A DNA stretch of 64,000 nucleotides from Salegentibacter mishustinae (GTDB taxonomy: Bacteria; Bacteroidota; Bacteroidia; Flavobacteriales; Flavobacteriaceae), in the NCBI RefSeq assembly GCF_002900095.1, contig NZ_LLKN01000002.1, positions 248,001-312,000 on the forward strand, read 5' to 3'. Positions within the stretch are counted from its first letter, which is position 1. The number at the start of each line of letters is the position of its first letter. The notes under the pieces are model-generated. The model ran no database searches, was not told the DNA's origin, and was given only the letters and a program-made list of their open reading frames with translations. The translations under genes were made by a program, and so were the position numbers. Below are positions 1 to 8,103 of the stretch, piece after piece.

Positions 1-421
1 TACTGGCGTAAACTTTCGGTAAAATTTCACCAAAAAGTAGAATTATAAATGTCACTATACCAACTTCAATAAGAAATTTAAAGTTGATGCCGTAGAATAC
101 CGTATTCATTCCGCCAAAAAGTTCATCGGCGAGATTATCAAATAGTAGCACTATGGCTATATTGATAAAATTATTGGCCACAAGAATGGTAGCCAGCAAC
201 TTTTTAGGTTTATCTAAGAGATCTACCACAATTTGTTGCGCCTTGCTACGCTTCCCGTCTTCAGCAATTACATCGGCGGGTGTTAACGAAAAGAATGCTA
301 CTTCAGCCCCAGAAATTAAGGCTGAACAAAGTAAAAGCAGCAATAAAACTAAATAGCTAAATAGCTGCGTAAAATCAAAAGCGGCCCAAAACAAAAATAA
401 ACTGGGAGGTTCTGAATCCAA
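1..421 (-). CDS. gldE: Gliding motility-associated protein GldE, N-terminal part
   Basis: The frame runs off the left edge, so only about 140 N-terminal residues are present. They contain a hydrophobic segment leading into ISGAEVAFFSL, then LLATILVANNFINIAIV and LFGEILPKVYA, which match the membrane CNNM (DUF21) domain of the CorC/HlyC family. The start appears to be TTG at 421; an in-frame TAA lies just upstream and no earlier ATG exists. In Flavobacterium, gldE is a cytoplasmic-membrane gene tied to gliding and type IX secretion and is typically found beside ssb and mutY, as here. The family call is firm; the GldE name rests on that neighbourhood. Confidence 0.88.
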   Translation of the reverse strand, partial: MDSEPPSLFLFWAAFDFTQLFSYLVLLLLLLCSALISGAEVAFFSLTPADVIAEDGKRSKAQQIVVDLLDKPKKLLATILVANNFINIAIVLLFDNLADELFGGMNTVFYGINFKFLIEVGIVTFIILLFGEILPKVYAS

Positions 422-442
422 ATGATGGAGTTTTAATTAAAC

Positions 443-913
443 TTAGAAAGGCAAATCGTCTTCCTCTTCTTCTTTTGCCATAGATTGATTGGCAAAATTA
501 TCATTTTTAGGCGTGTTTTGTTGACTTTGAGCAGGGGAATTTTGCTGCTGCATATTTCCACCACCTTCATTCTCTCCTTTTGGAGTTAAAAAGGTAAACT
601 CTGTACACTGTATTTCGGTGGTGTAACGATCATTTCCCTGGTCGTCCTGCCATTTTCGGGTTTTAATTCTACCCTCAATATAAACCTTATCACCTTTTTT
701 AAGGTATTTCTCGCAAACCTCAGCAGCTTTATTACGCACCACTATATTATGCCACTCGGTATTGGTAACGCGCTCGTTGGTTGTACGGTTAGTATAAGTT
801 TCGTTGGTAGCCAGCGGAAAACGCCCAATTGCGCCACCGCCTTCAAAATAATGCATTTTCACGTCGTCTCCCGTATGCCCAATCAGCATTACTTTGTTTA
901 ATGTACCTGTCAT
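443..913 (-). CDS. ssb: Single-stranded DNA-binding protein
   Basis: A 156-residue protein with an N-terminal OB fold (NKVMLIGHTGDDVKM, then the WHNIVV and GDKVYIEGRIKTRKW strands), a low-complexity Gln/Asn linker from about residue 115, and the acidic tip EEEEDDLPF that recruits repair and replication partners. It binds ssDNA during replication, repair and recombination. It lies 22 bp upstream of gldE on the same strand and downstream of mutY, and may be cotranscribed with gldE. Length and tail are typical of the family. Confidence 0.97.
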   Translation of the reverse strand: MTGTLNKVMLIGHTGDDVKMHYFEGGGAIGRFPLATNETYTNRTTNERVTNTEWHNIVVRNKAAEVCEKYLKKGDKVYIEGRIKTRKWQDDQGNDRYTTEIQCTEFTFLTPKGENEGGGNMQQQNSPAQSQQNTPKNDNFANQSMAKEEEEDDLPF

Positions 914-1017
914 CTTAATTAAATTATTTTTAGCCTAAAATGGCTGTTTATTTACACCCTAAAATACTGAAAAATTTATTGCTAAGTAAAGCTAAATTCC
1001 ATAAAACTTTAAACAAA

Positions 1018-2073
1018 TTATAAGGAATAGGTTTCCAGCGCAGTTTCCTCAAGGAAATTAGCAATTAAAACCGGTACAGGGTAATCTTTCACATTCTTTA
1101 CAGGAATTCCCTCTTCTCCCACGCTCTCAGCTTTCACCCACCAAAAATGCGTATAAATATGCTGATGCGAAAGCTTATGTACCACGGGTTTTTTATTATG
1201 AAGCTGCAGCGATAATTCCTGGACTCCAAGAATTTCGTTTATTTTTTCTTCGGAAGGAAAAGCGCCTTCGCTCACCGGTTTTTCGGTTTCAATTAATGGG
1301 AACTCATATAATCCGTTCCAAATTCCCTTTCCCGTTCTTTGCTGAAGCAGGGTTTTATTTTCTTGAGAATAAACCACTAAATAATTAAAGTAGCGTTTTA
1401 TCACTTTAGTTTTCTTCAGTTTAACCGGCAGGTCTTTAATCTTATTCTTCTGTAAAGCCAAACAACCTGAACTTAAAGGACAAGTTTCACAAAGCGGATT
1501 TCGAGGTTTGCACTGAAGCGCACCAAATTCCATTAAAGCCTGATTAAAACTGGGAGGATCCTTTTCATCCAACAATTCTGAAGCAAGAGCCTTGAATTCC
1601 TTGATGCCGGCTGTTGAATTTATTGGAGTTTCTATATCAAAAAACCGAGATAGAACCCGATAAACATTCCCATCTACTACCGCAACGGGCTCATTATAAC
1701 AAATAGAAGCAATGGCGGCAGCGGTATAATCGCCAACCCCTTTTAGTTCTTTGAGTTCTTTATAAGAACCCGGGAAAACGCCATTGAGCTCTTCAGCTAC
1801 GTATTTAGCGCTCTCATGAAGATTTCTGGCGCGAGAATAATAACCCAAACCCTGCCATAGTTTAAGCACTTTTTCCTGCGGCGCTGCAGCAAGATCAAAA
1901 ACACTGGGAAATGCAGATATAAAACGCTGATAATAGGGCAAACCCTGCTCTATTCTAGTTTGCTGAAGCATAATTTCACTCAACCAAATATGATATGGGT
2001 CGCTGGTTTTGCGCCAGGGCAATTCGCGTTTATTTTTTAAATACCAATCAATCAATACTTTAGAGAAAACCAT
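1018..2073 (-). CDS. mutY: A/G-specific adenine glycosylase
   Basis: Removes adenine mispaired with 8-oxoguanine. The protein has the N-terminal EIMLQQTR segment carrying the catalytic Glu, the helix-hairpin-helix LKGVGDYTAAAI followed by the catalytic Asp in AVVDGNVYRV, and the four cysteines of the [4Fe-4S] loop (CKPRNPLCETCPLSSGC). A C-terminal NUDIX-like domain for 8-oxoG recognition begins near FNYLVVYS. ATG at 2073 is preferred over the in-frame TTG two codons upstream. About 350 residues is normal for MutY. It reads away from the divergent HU gene. Confidence 0.96.
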   Translation of the reverse strand: MVFSKVLIDWYLKNKRELPWRKTSDPYHIWLSEIMLQQTRIEQGLPYYQRFISAFPSVFDLAAAPQEKVLKLWQGLGYYSRARNLHESAKYVAEELNGVFPGSYKELKELKGVGDYTAAAIASICYNEPVAVVDGNVYRVLSRFFDIETPINSTAGIKEFKALASELLDEKDPPSFNQALMEFGALQCKPRNPLCETCPLSSGCLALQKNKIKDLPVKLKKTKVIKRYFNYLVVYSQENKTLLQQRTGKGIWNGLYEFPLIETEKPVSEGAFPSEEKINEILGVQELSLQLHNKKPVVHKLSHQHIYTHFWWVKAESVGEEGIPVKNVKDYPVPVLIANFLEETALETYSL

Positions 2074-2158
2074 ACACAAAATAGACTTGGTGCAATATTA
2101 AAAGTTTATTCCGTTATTATTTAATGAATTAGGCTTGAAATATTGTAGATTTAATTCT

Positions 2159-2166
2159 TATATTTG
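2159..2166 (+). promoter_or_regulatory. Bacteroidota-type -7 promoter box for the HU gene
   Basis: TATATTTG matches the Bacteroidota -7 consensus TAnnTTTG. A TTG at 2135-2137 lies 21 bases upstream, a plausible -33 element. The HU start codon is about 50 bases downstream. Confidence 0.6.
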
Positions 2167-2217
2167 CGCCCTTGAAAAATATAGAAATCCCAATTTATAA
2201 TATTAAATAGTACGAAA

Positions 2218-2508
2218 ATGACGAAAGCAGATATTGTAGCAAACATTTCAGAAAAATTAGGAATGGAAAAAGGTGATGTCCAGGCTACTATTGAAACCTT
2301 CATGGATGAGGTTAAAACTTCATTAGAAAGTGGAGATAACGTATATTTAAGAGGATTTGGAAGCTTTGTTGTAAAAACAAGAGCCGAAAAAACCGGAAGA
2401 AATATCTCTAAAAACACAACTATTAAAATCCCTGCACACAACATTCCGGCTTTTAAACCAGCCAAAATATTTGTTGAAGGGGTAAAAACTAACGTAGAAG
2501 TTAAGTAA
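2218..2508 (+). CDS. hup: HU family DNA-binding protein
   Basis: A 96-residue nucleoid protein: N-terminal helices (MTKADIVANISEKLG) and the beta-arm with RGFGSFVVKTRAEKTGRN and the conserved proline tip near IPAHNIPAFKPAK. It bends and compacts DNA as a dimer. A consensus -7 promoter sits about 50 bases upstream, and a tiny basic-protein gene and RNase G follow on the same strand. The overlapping opposite-strand frame (2151-2531) is a shadow. Confidence 0.95.
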   Translation: MTKADIVANISEKLGMEKGDVQATIETFMDEVKTSLESGDNVYLRGFGSFVVKTRAEKTGRNISKNTTIKIPAHNIPAFKPAKIFVEGVKTNVEVK

Positions 2509-2563
2509 TTCGAAACCCTAATAAGTTTCACAGAAAATAATTTATTAATTAAAAAGGAACACT

Positions 2564-2653
2564 ATGCCAAGTGGTAAAAAAAGAAAAAGACATAAGGTAG
2601 CTACGCACAAGCGTAAAAAAAGAAACAGAGCTAACCGCCACAAGAAAAAGTAG
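2564..2653 (+). CDS. 29-residue highly basic small protein
   Basis: ATG at 2564 opens a 29-codon frame ending TAG at 2653. The product starts MPSGKKRKRHKVATHKRKK, ends NRHKKK, and is about two-thirds Lys, Arg or His. A-rich sequence precedes the start, and the stop codon lies in the stem of a downstream terminator hairpin, as expected for a real short gene. Its composition fits an rRNA-binding ribosomal peptide or a nucleic-acid-binding peptide. Short proteins of this kind occur in other Bacteroidota; I cannot name the family with confidence. It lies between HU and RNase G. Confidence 0.8.
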   Translation: MPSGKKRKRHKVATHKRKKRNRANRHKKK

Positions 2654-2670
2654 TTTTCATACTACTTTTT
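2645..2670 (+). terminator. Intrinsic terminator after the small basic protein
   Basis: AAAAAGTAGT (2645-2654) and ACTACTTTTT (2661-2670) form a perfect 10-bp stem with a 6-base loop followed by T residues. The stop codon of the 29-residue gene is inside the left arm. Confidence 0.8.
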
Positions 2671-2815
2671 TTGTTTAAAACGTTCATTGAAATTGAAACC
2701 CAGCTTATTACCTAACAAGTTTAGGGTTTCTTCAGGATTAAAAACCCTGTGATAAAATAATGTTTAATCCATCTGTAACTGCCTAGGCAGCTATAGATAT
2801 AAATCGAAATAGAGT

Positions 2816-4354
2816 GTGGACAAAGAATTAATTATCAGGTCCGGAACCTCTGCTGTAGATTTTGCCTTACAAAAAGATGGAAAACTTATTGAACTCAACA
2901 AAGAAGAAGACAGCAACAAATTTAATGTTGGTGATATTTTTATTGCCAAGATTAGAAAAGCTGTACCTGGGTTAAATGCTGCATTTGTAAATGTTGGCTA
3001 CGAGAAAGATGGTTTTTTACACTATCACGATCTCGGCCCCCAGGTATCTTCCATGCTTAAGTTCATAAAACGTGTAAGCACAGGTAAATTAAAAGATTAT
3101 TCCTTAAAGAATTTTACATTCGAAAAGGATATTGACAAAGACGGCGTAATTACCGATGTCTTAAAGTCAAATCAGTCGCTACTGGTTCAGGTTGTTAAAG
3201 AACCTATTTCTACCAAAGGCCCCAGGATAAGTTCAGAGCTTTCTATTGCGGGTCGTTATATAGTACTGGTACCTTTTTCTAATCGTATTTCAGTTTCACA
3301 AAAAATTGAAAGTAAAGAAGAAAAGGACCGGTTAAAAAGATTGGTAAAAAGCATTAAGCCCAAAGGTTTTGGGATTATTGTTAGAACCGTAGCCGAAGGC
3401 AAAAAAGTAGCAGAGCTGGACAAAGACCTTCAAAATTTGATGGGTCGCTGGACAGGAATGTGCAAGAAGATGTATAAGCCGCATCACCCCTCTAAAGTAC
3501 TAGGAGAATTAAACAGGGCTTCTTCCCTGCTAAGAGACATCTTTAATGACTCTTTTACTTCTATTATTGTAGACGACGAGACGCTTTATACACAAATTAA
3601 AGACTATGTGGGCGAGATCGCCCCGAGTAAAGAATCGATTGTTAAATTATATCAATCTAATGTTCCAATTTTTGAAAAACACGGTATCGAAAGACAAATA
3701 AAAACTTCATTTGGGCGCACCGTCTCTATGAGTAAAGGCGCCTACCTGGTAATAGAACATACCGAAGCTATGCACGTTATAGACGTAAATAGCGGTAATC
3801 GTTCTAACAAATCAAGAAACCAGGAAGATACTGCGTTAGAGGTGAACATGATTAGCGCCACAGAAATAGCCCGGCAATTAAGATTGCGAGATATGGGTGG
3901 CATAATCGTAGTAGACTTCATAGACATGGGCAAGGCTGAAAACCGCAAGACCCTGTTTGATCACCTTAGGAACGAAATGAGTGACGACCGTGCAAAACAT
4001 AAGATTTTGCCACCGAGTAAATTCGGGTTGATACAAATTACAAGACAACGCGTAAGGCCGGAAATGAATATTAAAACCCGTGAGGACAATCCTAACGGCG
4101 ATGGTGAAATTGAAGCACCAATACTTTTAATAAACAAAATGAAAACCGACCTGGAAAAACTTATAAAGAAAGATCATAAAAAGATCACTTTGAGTGCGCA
4201 TCCATTTATTGCAGCCTTTTTAACAAAAGGCTTTCCATCTCCCCGCTCGCAATGGTTTTTAGACCATAAGCGATGGGTGAAAATTTTACCTAGAGACGCT
4301 TACACGTACATGGAATATCATTTTCACGATAAAGAAGGAAATGAAATCCTTTAA
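2816..4354 (+). CDS. rng: Ribonuclease G/E family endoribonuclease
   Basis: A 512-residue protein with an N-terminal S1-like RNA-binding domain (about residues 36-130, VGDIFIAKIRKAVPGLNAAF) and the RNase E/G catalytic core. The metal-binding aspartates are D323 in VIDVNSGN and D367 in GIIVVDFIDMG. It is expected to cut single-stranded RNA in rRNA maturation and mRNA decay. It lacks the long C-terminal scaffold of RNase E, so RNase G is the better name. The start is GTG at 2816. It follows HU and the small basic protein and ends just before a strong terminator. Confidence 0.95.
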   Translation: MDKELIIRSGTSAVDFALQKDGKLIELNKEEDSNKFNVGDIFIAKIRKAVPGLNAAFVNVGYEKDGFLHYHDLGPQVSSMLKFIKRVSTGKLKDYSLKNFTFEKDIDKDGVITDVLKSNQSLLVQVVKEPISTKGPRISSELSIAGRYIVLVPFSNRISVSQKIESKEEKDRLKRLVKSIKPKGFGIIVRTVAEGKKVAELDKDLQNLMGRWTGMCKKMYKPHHPSKVLGELNRASSLLRDIFNDSFTSIIVDDETLYTQIKDYVGEIAPSKESIVKLYQSNVPIFEKHGIERQIKTSFGRTVSMSKGAYLVIEHTEAMHVIDVNSGNRSNKSRNQEDTALEVNMISATEIARQLRLRDMGGIIVVDFIDMGKAENRKTLFDHLRNEMSDDRAKHKILPPSKFGLIQITRQRVRPEMNIKTREDNPNGDGEIEAPILLINKMKTDLEKLIKKDHKKITLSAHPFIAAFLTKGFPSPRSQWFLDHKRWVKILPRDAYTYMEYHFHDKEGNEIL

Positions 4355-4359
4355 ATACT

Positions 4360-4395
4360 AAAACGCCTTTCGTTAAATCGGAAGGCGTTTTTTTA
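4360..4395 (+). terminator. Intrinsic terminator of rng
   Basis: An inverted repeat based on AACGCCTTtc and gaAAGGCGTT flanks a short loop and is followed by a run of seven T residues just after the rng stop codon. Confidence 0.85.
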
Positions 4396-4492
4396 TGTCT
4401 AAATTTGAAAGTTCTCCGGTATAAAATTTAAACTTCTCAACTTAAAAAGATTAATTTTGAACTTTAAATTCTGAATTCTCCAATTTTAACTC

Positions 4493-4969
4493 TTGAAAGA
4501 ACCCCAGGAATCTTATACCGTTAAAGAAGCAACCATCAAACTGATGCAGTTCTGCGCTTACCGTGATCGTTCTCACAAAGAAGTTGAAGAAAAACTAGGT
4601 AAAATGAATATGATCCCTGCTGCGCAGGAACAGATCATCATTCAGCTGATGCAGGAAGACTTTTTAAATGAAGAACGTTTTGCAAGAAGTTTTGTAAGAG
4701 GAAAGTTTAGAATAAAAAAATGGGGAAAAATAAAGATCAAGCAGGAATTGAAATTCAGGGAAATTTCTGCCCCAATAATAAAAAGCGCCCTTACCGAAAT
4801 AGACCAGCAAAGATATATCGCCACATTATACGAACTGGCAGAGAAGAAACTAAAGCTTTTAAAAGAACCCGATAAATTTAAAAAGAAGCGCAAATTGGCC
4901 GATTTCCTGCTTCGCAAAGGTTATGAAAGTAATTTGGTTTACGAAGCAACAAACGAGCTCTTAGAGTGA
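4493..4969 (+). CDS. recX: Regulatory protein RecX
   Basis: A 158-residue helical protein of the RecX family, which modulates RecA filaments. The N-terminal region has LMQFCAYRDRSHKEVEEKL and the diagnostic DFLNEERFARSFVRGKFRIKKWGKIKIKQEL segment, followed by the repeated three-helix modules typical of RecX. The start is TTG at 4493 with no in-frame ATG upstream. It stands alone, about 140 bp after rng and its terminator; recA is not nearby. Confidence 0.93.
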   Translation: MKEPQESYTVKEATIKLMQFCAYRDRSHKEVEEKLGKMNMIPAAQEQIIIQLMQEDFLNEERFARSFVRGKFRIKKWGKIKIKQELKFREISAPIIKSALTEIDQQRYIATLYELAEKKLKLLKEPDKFKKKRKLADFLLRKGYESNLVYEATNELLE

Positions 4970-5163
4970 TTATTAGAAGCCTACAAACTGTTCGAACTTA
5001 TCATCCGAAGCGAAGGAATGAACGCGGGTATCCTTTGTGGGAAGAGTGAAGAGTTAATAAGAATTAGTGAATTCGTAGCTACGATACACGCAACCAAAAA
5101 TATATTCTACATTAAAAATGAGATTTCCACCTTGCTTAAAACTGGAAATAAACTCTAATTCAC

Positions 5164-6045
5164 TTAAACCTTATTCTTCTTATGCGTACGTTCAATTGCC
5201 TGTTCGTTTTTATAATCTATCCACTTTTGCCCTTTTAGTTTACGCATATAGTTATCAAAATTACGCATCACCAACAAATTATAAACGGCTTTAGAAAAAT
5301 TGGTAAGCGTTCTTGGAGTTGCTCTTAGACTCATAGAAAAACCTGGAGTTAGATAGGTCATTTGGTGCCAGTATCCTTCAGGCATATACAATGCCTCACC
5401 ATGTTTCAATTCAGTCACATAACCTTTCGCTTTTTTTAGAACCGGGAATTTTTTAAAATCGGGGTTATTGAAATCTATGTCTTCACGAGAAATTAGAGCG
5501 TGAGGGACTTTATATAAATATTTGCCTTCTGAAGGCGGATAAATTATACAGCGTTTTTTTCCGTGGAAATGAAAATGAAGGATATTCGCAAAATCAATAT
5601 CGTAATGCATAAAGACTTTAGAATTCTCCCCGCCAAAAAATAAAGTAGGCAACTGCTTTATAAACCTAAGCCCGAGATCTGGAAAGCGAAAATCCTTCTG
5701 TAAAACAGGCACTTCTTTTAATAAATGATAAAGGAAAATACGGTAATTTGTAGGTTTTGATTTTAGCAGATCTATATAATCTGCCATCTTCATCTTTGTA
5801 TGTGGCTCGTTGAATTTTTGCTCAGACGTTATTGGACGATCGTCATAAAGCGGCACTACCTTTTCTCCCGCAACCTCGCTAATATAATCTAAATCCCATT
5901 TTTGTGTAGCCGGCCACTCGTCTATTAAATGCTCAATAACCACAGGTTTTTGGGGCCGCACATAATTTTCTAAAAAATCTTTCTTAGAAATAGTCTTAAG
6001 CCTCGATATGGGTTCTAAATGTAAGCTTTCTTCTTTCTCCATCAT
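5164..6045 (-). CDS. JmjC/cupin-like Fe(II) dioxygenase-fold protein, copy 2
   Basis: A 293-residue cupin_8 (JmjC-like) protein. The likely Fe(II) ligands are H147 and D149 (MHYDID) and H227 (GYWHQM), the H-x-D...H triad of 2-oxoglutarate-dependent oxygenases that hydroxylate proteins or small molecules. RCIIYPPSE and GEALYMPEGYWH are typical cupin strands. It overlaps the stop of the preceding paralogue by 4 nt, so the two are probably translationally coupled. It ends the biotin cluster. The substrate is unknown; a link to biotin metabolism is only positional. Confidence 0.85.
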   Translation of the reverse strand: MMEKEESLHLEPISRLKTISKKDFLENYVRPQKPVVIEHLIDEWPATQKWDLDYISEVAGEKVVPLYDDRPITSEQKFNEPHTKMKMADYIDLLKSKPTNYRIFLYHLLKEVPVLQKDFRFPDLGLRFIKQLPTLFFGGENSKVFMHYDIDFANILHFHFHGKKRCIIYPPSEGKYLYKVPHALISREDIDFNNPDFKKFPVLKKAKGYVTELKHGEALYMPEGYWHQMTYLTPGFSMSLRATPRTLTNFSKAVYNLLVMRNFDNYMRKLKGQKWIDYKNEQAIERTHKKNKV

Positions 6046-6911
6046 TCAATTCCAGCACTTCTGTGCGTATTTTCAATCGCTTTTCTATTCTTGTAATCTA
6101 TCCAATCCTGGCCCTTAATCTTACGCATTAAATTATCGTAATTTCGGGTAATAATCAAATTTTTGAGTACCTCGGCAATGCGCCCCGGTTTTTGCGGCAA
6201 AGACCTCAATGTCATTGATAAGCTCGCAGTCTCATACTTTATAAAATGCCACCATTTACTGGGAATATATAAAGCCTCCCCGTGCTTTAGTGTAGTTTCA
6301 AAGCCTTTTGCTTTGGCCAGTGCAGGATATTTCTCAAAATCGGGATTATCCATATTTATTATCTCCATACTTACTATGGAATGCGGCACATGATACAAAA
6401 ATTTAGTTTCTGAAGGCGGATAAAGAATCACCCTTTTTTCGCCTACAAAATTGAAATGAAAATTATTAGCAAGATCCATATCATAATGCATCACCACGCT
6501 ACTACCCTCTCCCCCAACAAATAAAACCGGTAACTTTTTAAAGAATTTCACACCAAGATCTGGATACTTAAAATCATCTATTAACTCCGGACAATTTTGC
6601 AGTAGGTTAAAGAAAAACATCCTAAGATCTGTAGGTCCTTTTTCAAGAATATCTATGTATTCCCGCATAGGAATTTTCTTTGCCGGGCCGTGAGAACTCT
6701 GCCTGCCTTTTGCCGGTTTCCCATCGTAAAGCGGTACTACAACATCCCCCGCTTTTTCCCTGAAATAATCAAAATCCCATTTTTTGGTGGCTGGCCAGTC
6801 GGCAGAAAGTTCTTCAAAAACAACCGGTTTTTCGGGAATAAAATAATCTTTCAAAAAATCTTCTTTTGAAAGCGTTTTAACCCGCGGTATGTCTTGCAGA
6901 TTCAATTTCAA
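6042..6911 (-). CDS. JmjC/cupin-like Fe(II) dioxygenase-fold protein, copy 1
   Basis: A 289-residue cupin_8 protein, clearly a tandem paralogue of the next gene: both share KPVVxExL, a W-P-A-T-x-K-W-D segment, MHYDxDxAN, ILYPPSE-like and KHGEALYxP motifs, and the IKGQDWIDYKN tail. Putative metal ligands are H142, D144 and H222. The start appears to be TTG at 6911, 13 bp after the bioB stop, so it is probably in the same transcript. Both copies keep the metal triad, so both may be active. The substrate cannot be read from the sequence. Confidence 0.85.
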   Translation of the reverse strand: MKLNLQDIPRVKTLSKEDFLKDYFIPEKPVVFEELSADWPATKKWDFDYFREKAGDVVVPLYDGKPAKGRQSSHGPAKKIPMREYIDILEKGPTDLRMFFFNLLQNCPELIDDFKYPDLGVKFFKKLPVLFVGGEGSSVVMHYDMDLANNFHFNFVGEKRVILYPPSETKFLYHVPHSIVSMEIINMDNPDFEKYPALAKAKGFETTLKHGEALYIPSKWWHFIKYETASLSMTLRSLPQKPGRIAEVLKNLIITRNYDNLMRKIKGQDWIDYKNRKAIENTHRSAGIE

Positions 6912-6924
6912 ATTGAATTCTTTT

Positions 6925-8016
6925 TTACGCCTTGGCTTTTGACTTTTGTTGCGCCTCTAAATTACGCTCTATCTTATGCCCGGGTCTTGACCATTTTGGT
7001 TTCTCACCCAAATTCTGATATTGAGATTCTTCCGCTGAAACACTTTTAGGCTGTTCTTTTTTCTCAAATGCCTTTTGAGGATTCAACCCTAAAGACCTAA
7101 ACAATTCCATATCCTCATTTACATCAGGATTTGGAGTTGTAAGTAGTTTATCTCCGGCAAAGATCGAGTTTGCACCAGCAAAGAAACACATCGCCTGCCC
7201 TTCCCTACTCATTTGAGTTCTTCCGGCAGAAAGTCTCACCTGGGTTTCAGGCATTACAATTCTTGCAGTAGCGACCATTCTTACCATTTCCCAGATAGAA
7301 ACCGGCTCCTGCTCTTCCATCGGCGTTCCTTCAACAGGAACCAAAGCATTAATTGGTACAGATTCCGGCTGCGGACTTAATGTAGAAAGGGCTACAAGCA
7401 TTCCTGCTCTGTCATCTACACTTTCTCCCATCCCTATAATTCCGCCGCTACAAACCGTAACATTGGTTTTTCTCACGTTACCGATGGTATCCAGTCTATC
7501 CTGGTAACCGCGGGTAGAAATTACTTCTTTATAATATTCTTCTGATGAATCTAAATTATGGTTGTAAGCATACAAACCGGCTTCAGCAAGTCGCTGCGCC
7601 TGGTTTTCAGTAATCATTCCCAGTGTACAGCAAACCTCCATATCCAGTTTATTAATGGTTCTTACCATTTCCAAAACCGAATCGAACTCTTTACCGTCCT
7701 TTACGTTTCTCCAGGCTGCACCCATACACACCCGCGAACTTCCCGACTCTTTAGCACGTAGGGCCTGGGCTTTTACCTGGTTCACGCTCATAAGATCGTT
7801 TCCTTCAACATCGGTATGATATCTTGCTGCCTGTGGGCAATACCCACAATCTTCCGGGCAACCGCCGGTTTTTATAGAAAGTAAAGTTGAAACCTGAACG
7901 GTGTTAGGATCGTGATTTTTCCTATGCACAGTGGCCGCTTCGTAAAGCAACTCCATTAAAGGTTTATTATATATCTCGAGAATTTCTTCTTTTGTCCAGT
8001 TATGTCTTGTGGCCAT
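6925..8016 (-). CDS. bioB: Biotin synthase
   Basis: A radical-SAM enzyme inserting sulfur into dethiobiotin, the last step of biotin synthesis. The [4Fe-4S]/SAM motif is GGCPEDCGYCPQ (C53, C57, C60 from the chosen start), followed by the YNHNLDSSEEYY and GGIIGMGES motifs typical of BioB. I start at ATG 8016 (MATRHNWTKEE) because the seven extra residues upstream are not family-like. A C-terminal tail of roughly 40 residues rich in Lys, Gln and Ser extends past the usual end. It is downstream of the ketoacyl synthase gene and upstream of the cupin pair. Confidence 0.97.
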   Translation of the reverse strand: MATRHNWTKEEILEIYNKPLMELLYEAATVHRKNHDPNTVQVSTLLSIKTGGCPEDCGYCPQAARYHTDVEGNDLMSVNQVKAQALRAKESGSSRVCMGAAWRNVKDGKEFDSVLEMVRTINKLDMEVCCTLGMITENQAQRLAEAGLYAYNHNLDSSEEYYKEVISTRGYQDRLDTIGNVRKTNVTVCSGGIIGMGESVDDRAGMLVALSTLSPQPESVPINALVPVEGTPMEEQEPVSIWEMVRMVATARIVMPETQVRLSAGRTQMSREGQAMCFFAGANSIFAGDKLLTTPNPDVNEDMELFRSLGLNPQKAFEKKEQPKSVSAEESQYQNLGEKPKWSRPGHKIERNLEAQQKSKAKA

Positions 8017-8103
8017 AAAAAATAGATTTGAAATCAAAAATAAATAAAACTGCGCTTTAATAGGCCTTCCGCGAGGAAAGTTTTCAAAGCTTTCTTAATT
8101 ATA

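Noticed and set aside
153-356. 67-residue plus-strand frame at the left end
   Set aside because: It lies antisense to the clear GldE coding sequence and has no family features.
2151-2531. 126-residue minus-strand frame covering HU
   Set aside because: Shadow of the HU gene, which has a promoter, start and full family match on the plus strand.
4970-5163. Possible gene remnant between recX and the cupin gene
   Set aside because: No frame longer than a few codons and no recognisable motif.
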